The translations under genes were made by a program, and so were the position numbers. A stretch of 9,713 nt of DNA, from the NCBI GenBank assembly GCA_943327025.2, contig CALPVO020000066.1:1-9713 (forward strand), read 5' to 3'. Shown piece by piece: positions 5,886 through 9,713 of this stretch. Source of the DNA: Janthinobacterium lividum. Lineage in GTDB: Bacteria; Pseudomonadota; Gammaproteobacteria; Steroidobacterales; Steroidobacteraceae. Position 1 is the stretch's first letter, and each line of letters opens with the position of its first letter. Below the pieces are notes generated by a model that ran no database searches, was not told where the DNA came from, and worked only from the letters and a program-made list of their open reading frames with translations.

Positions 5886-6850
5886 GCAGCGAAGTGCAGG
5901 CCGCAGTTCCCGGCACGCCCGGCTGGGCGGCTGAAAAAGCCGGCGGAGGTTTCACCACCGATGCCGGCTGGCTGGATTTCCATGGCGCGCCGGTGAAGCC
6001 GTCGTACGTGCCGCCACCGGGTGCCGTGGATGCGCACTGCCATGTGTTCGGCCCGGGCGCCGAGTTTCCTTATGCGCCCGAGCGCAAGTACACCCCGTGC
6101 GATGCCGGCAAAGCCAAGCTGCGCGCCCTGCGCGACTATCTGGGCTTTTCCCGTAACGTAGTGGTGCAAGCCACTTGCCACGGCGCGGACAACCGCGCCA
6201 TGGTAGATGCCGTTAGTAGTTCGAATGGCCTCGCCCGCGGCGTAGCCACAGTGCGCCGCTCCGTTACCGATGCAGAGCTCGCCGCCATGGACGCCGCCGG
6301 TGTGCGTGGCGTGCGCTTCAACTTCGTGAAGCGGCTGGTAGACACCACCCCGCGCGATGAACTGGTAGAAATTGCCACCCGCGTCGCGAAGCTGGGCTGG
6401 CATGTGGTGATCTATTTCGAGGCTGCGGAACTGCCGGAGTTGTACGATTTCATCGCTTCTCTGCCAGCCACCGTGGTGGTCGACCACATGGGCCGCCCGG
6501 ATGTCACGAAGCCCGTCGACAACCCGGAGTTCGCGTTGTTCGAGAAGCTGATGGCCGACAACCCGCAAGTGTGGTCCAAGGTCACTTGCCCAGACCGCCT
6601 GTCCGCTTCGGGCCCGCCGCACTACGACGACTTCGTGCCGTTTGCGCGTCGCTTGGTGGAACGCTTCCGGGACCGCGTCCTGTGGGGCACGGACTGGCCG
6701 CACCCGAACTTGAAGACGCACATGCCGGACGACGGCGCGCTGGTGAATATCATTCCGCGCATCGCCCCGACGGCCGAATTGCAGCAGCGGCTGCTGGTAG
6801 ACAACCCGATGCGGCTTTATTGGCCAGAAGAATGCTGCTCCAAAGACTGA
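5882..6850 (+). CDS. ligI: 2-pyrone-4,6-dicarboxylate (PDC) hydrolase LigI
   Basis: It opens the lactone ring of PDC to 4-oxalomesaconate and belongs to the metal-independent branch of the amidohydrolase superfamily. Diagnostic blocks are GAVDAHCHVFGP (H52, H54), QATCHGADN, GVRGVRFNFVKRLVD, VVDHMGRPDV (H202), TCPDRLS, WGTDWPHPN (catalytic Asp271) and NPMRLYWPEE at the C-terminus. All align with the Sphingobium enzyme. The only sensible start is the GTG at 5882, overlapping the ligJ stop as GTGA, with GAAGG 10 nt upstream; in-frame GTGs at 5894 and 5993 are alternatives. With the first GTG the protein has 322 residues, roughly 20-25 more at the N-terminus than the typical about 293-residue enzyme. 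That extra Ala/Gly-rich stretch could be a real extension or a misplaced start. After the stop comes the only long gap of the operon (83 bp). Confidence 0.94.
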   Translation: MSSEVQAAVPGTPGWAAEKAGGGFTTDAGWLDFHGAPVKPSYVPPPGAVDAHCHVFGPGAEFPYAPERKYTPCDAGKAKLRALRDYLGFSRNVVVQATCHGADNRAMVDAVSSSNGLARGVATVRRSVTDAELAAMDAAGVRGVRFNFVKRLVDTTPRDELVEIATRVAKLGWHVVIYFEAAELPELYDFIASLPATVVVDHMGRPDVTKPVDNPEFALFEKLMADNPQVWSKVTCPDRLSASGPPHYDDFVPFARRLVERFRDRVLWGTDWPHPNLKTHMPDDGALVNIIPRIAPTAELQQRLLVDNPMRLYWPEECCSKD

Positions 6851-6933
6851 CTGGCCGAGGCTACCGGCGTATGCCGAGGGCCGCGACTAAAACCGAACTG
6901 CATTAAAGACCCAACCACAAGGCAACAAAGCCC
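6851..6933 (+). other. ligI-ligA intergenic gap with small hairpin
   Basis: This 83-bp stretch is the only real gap in the operon. It holds a short hairpin, CGGC-GTAT-GCCG (6865-6876), a 7-bp direct repeat GCCGAGG (6854-6860 and 6873-6879), and then an A-rich stretch up to the ligA start with AAGG at 6919-6922 (11 nt from the ATG). The stem is only 4 bp and no T run follows, so it does not look like a terminator. An internal promoter or an RNA-processing site upstream of the dioxygenase genes is possible but not shown. Confidence 0.35.
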
Positions 6934-8161
<1,228 letters not shown>

Positions 8162-8162
<1 letters not shown>

Positions 8163-9103
8163 TGAAAGTCGTTCTTGCCGGCGCGGGCGCTTTCGGTCAG
8201 AAACACTTGGATGCGATGAAGCTCATCGGCGACATCGAAGTGGTGTCGCTGGTAGGGCGCGATTTGGAAGCTACCCGCGCCACCGCCGAGAAGTACGGCG
8301 TTGGTCATGTCACCACCGAACTGGCGGAAGCTGTTGCCCAGCCGGGCGTGGACGCTGTCATTCTTTGCACGCCAACGCAAATGCACGCCGAACAGGCCCT
8401 CCTGTGCATGCGCGCTGGCAAGCACGTGATGGTCGAAATTCCCTTAGCCGACAGCTGGGCGGATTCGCAGGCCGTCGCGGAGCTGCAGCAGGAAACGGGC
8501 TTGGTGTGCATGGTCGGCCATACCCGCCGGTTCAATCCTTCGCACCAGTGGGTACGCCAGCGCATTACGGCGGGCGAGTTCAACATCCAGCAGATGGACG
8601 TGCAGACGTTCTTCTTCCGGCGCACGAACATGAACGCGCTGGGCCAGCCGCGTTCGTGGACAGACCACTTGCTGTGGCACCACGCCGCGCACACCGTAGA
8701 CCTGTTCCGTTACCAGACGGGTGGCGAGATTGTCGCGGCGAACGCCGTGCAAGGACCCATCCATCCGGTGCTTGGCATTGCCATGGACATGTCCATCCAG
8801 CTGAAGAGCTCGACAGGCGCCATCTGTACGCTATCGCTGTCCTTCAACAACGATGGCCCGCTCGGCACGTTCTTCCGGTACATCGGCGATACCGGCACGT
8901 ACGTTGCGCGCTACGACGACCTGCTCGATGGCAAGAACAACGCCATTGATGTGTCGCAGGTGGACGTATCGATGAACGGCATTGAACTGCAAGACCGCGA
9001 GTTCTTTGCGGCCATCCGTGAAGGCCGCGAGCCGAACGCGAGCGTGGGCCAGGTACTGGCCTGCTACCAAACCCTGCACCAGCTAGTACAGCATTTGGTG
9101 TAG
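8162..9103 (+). CDS. ligC: 4-carboxy-2-hydroxymuconate-6-semialdehyde (CHMS) dehydrogenase LigC
   Basis: The enzyme oxidises the cyclic hemiacetal of the LigAB product with NAD(P)+ to 2-pyrone-4,6-dicarboxylate. It belongs to the Gfo/Idh/MocA family. The 313 residues match the family length (about 315). The Rossmann motif AGAGAFG gives G7-x-G9-x-x-G12. DAVILCTPTQMHAEQA (64-79) and VEIPLADSW (91-99) follow; EIP stands where general Gfo/Idh/MocA members have EKP, which I believe is normal for LigC. Other blocks shared with Sphingobium LigC are GLVCMVGHTRRFNPSHQ, PRSWTDHLLWHHAAHTVDLF, GPIHPVLGIAMDMSIQLKS and SLSFNNDGPLGTFFRYI. GGAG 8 nt upstream and the TGATG overlap with ligB fix the start. It is the last gene of the operon and ends 28 bp from a convergent gene. 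Confidence 0.95.
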
Positions 9104-9111
9104 TGATGGAA

Positions 9112-9125
9112 GCGAGGCTGCTCGC
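9112..9125. terminator. Weak hairpin between convergent ends of ligC and the NTF2-like gene
   Basis: GCGAG-GCTG-CTCGC forms a 5-bp stem with a 4-nt loop in the 28-bp gap between two stop codons. Its position suits a bidirectional terminator, but neither strand has a T run and the stem is short, so function is doubtful. Confidence 0.25.
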
Positions 9126-9131
9126 GACTCT

Positions 9132-9710
9132 CTAGCCGCGGTAAACCCAGAAATCCGGTCCGCGGGCAGCCTCCAGCTTGGCCAGCTGCTCGCGGTGAAT
9201 TTCACGAACGCGCGCGGGGGTAATGGCCTCGGCCGGGTCCACTTCTTCAATCTTCAAGCTCGTCTTGTCTTCATAAAGGTGCTCACCCGCCAGCCGCGCC
9301 TGCACGTCGTACGGCCAAATGAACGCCTGACGGCTGGACACGTGGTAGAGCCCATCCGCCTTGTCCACCTTATAGCCCACCGCCTGCAGGTCGCTGCCCT
9401 TGGCCAGCTGGTGGAAGGTGATTTCGTCGCAGATACCCCAGTCGTTCACGGCCAAGCGGTCGTCGGAATGCCAGAGCACGGTTTCACCGACGCTGTTGTA
9501 GAACCCCAGCACCCCGGCCTTGCCCTCAATGACCACCGGGTTATCGCCCCATGCCACGCGGTACACGGGGTGGTCCACGGTCATGTCCGAAGCCAGAATG
9601 CGGTCGTAATCGCCGGCGCCTTCCAGGTGCACATGGCGCCAGAAGTTCAGCAAGATGGCGCGATGCAGGGGGTTGGTGGTGCGTTCCACCAGCGCCGCCG
9701 TCGGCAGCAT
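9132..9710 (-). CDS. NTF2-like/SnoaL-like family protein, function unknown (possibly 5' truncated)
   Basis: The 192 visible residues look like a SnoaL/NTF2-type cone-shaped alpha+beta barrel. An N-terminal helix (about 14-30, HRAILLNFWRHVHLEG) is followed by DYDRILASDMTVDHPVYRVAWG (a helix, then a first strand with D46-H47-P48). Next come a GKAGVLGFYNSVGE helix and strands around DRLAVNDWGICDEITFHQLA and YHVSSRQAFIWPYDVQ. The basic C-terminal helix (about 164-184) is beyond the usual fold. Members of this fold act as isomerases, cyclases, dehydratases or ligand-binding subunits; no substrate can be named here. The ATG is 3 bp from the window edge and the frame stays open to the edge (TGC before the ATG), so the true start may lie outside. 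The gene converges on ligC and is not part of the lig operon transcript. It may belong to a neighbouring aromatic or terpenoid catabolic cluster (inference). Confidence 0.7.
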   Translation of the reverse strand: MLPTAALVERTTNPLHRAILLNFWRHVHLEGAGDYDRILASDMTVDHPVYRVAWGDNPVVIEGKAGVLGFYNSVGETVLWHSDDRLAVNDWGICDEITFHQLAKGSDLQAVGYKVDKADGLYHVSSRQAFIWPYDVQARLAGEHLYEDKTSLKIEEVDPAEAITPARVREIHREQLAKLEAARGPDFWVYRG

Positions 9711-9713
9711 GCA

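Noticed and set aside
5843..6721. Minus-strand frame of 292 codons opposite ligI, and a similar one at 7302-8141 opposite ligB
   Set aside because: Both mirror genes with intact active-site motifs and look like codon-bias shadows.
6865..6876. Hairpin after ligI as a Rho-independent terminator
   Set aside because: The stem is only 4 bp and no T run follows, and the downstream genes belong to the same pathway.

Overview
This window is from a G+C-rich proteobacterium. It holds a complete protocatechuate 4,5-cleavage (meta-cleavage) operon with its divergently transcribed LysR-type regulator. The enzyme order aldolase, (isomerase), (dehydrogenase), hydratase, PDC hydrolase, dioxygenase alpha, dioxygenase beta, CHMS dehydrogenase resembles, as I remember them, the pmd clusters of betaproteobacteria such as Comamonas. 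The proteins also resemble sphingomonad Lig enzymes. I therefore cannot assign the organism more finely than Proteobacteria, with beta- or gammaproteobacteria my best guess.

Layout. Bases 2-790 (+) are the C-terminal half of a major facilitator transporter cut by the window edge. Bases 764-2008 (-) encode an unusually long LysR-type regulator (414 aa) whose N-terminus carries two successive winged-helix units. Its 3' end overlaps the transporter gene tail to tail. Bases 2009-2113 are an AT-rich divergent control region with a perfect dyad of the T-N11-A LysR type. Bases 2114-9103 (+) are the eight-gene operon ligK, ligU, a 6-phosphogluconate-dehydrogenase-like gene (DUF1932 type), ligJ, ligI, ligA, ligB, ligC. 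Nearly all junctions overlap or are a few bases long; the only sizeable gap is 83 bp between ligI and ligA. Bases 9132-9710 (-) encode an NTF2/SnoaL-like protein converging on the operon and possibly cut by the right edge.

How the genes work together. LigAB opens protocatechuate to 4-carboxy-2-hydroxymuconate-6-semialdehyde. LigC oxidises its hemiacetal to 2-pyrone-4,6-dicarboxylate (PDC). LigI hydrolyses PDC to 4-oxalomesaconate, LigU shifts its double bond, and LigJ hydrates it to 4-carboxy-4-hydroxy-2-oxoadipate. LigK splits that into pyruvate and oxaloacetate. Every step from protocatechuate to central metabolites is present. The dehydrogenase embedded between ligU and ligJ has no place in this canonical route. 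The transporter may import an aromatic acid or pathway intermediate, and the LysR protein presumably activates the operon in response to a pathway compound.

The pathway itself is well known. The parts that merit attention are the double-HTH regulator and its nested operator, the extra dehydrogenase locked into the operon, and the flanking NTF2-like gene. I saw no RNA genes, mobile elements, CRISPR arrays or long repeats.
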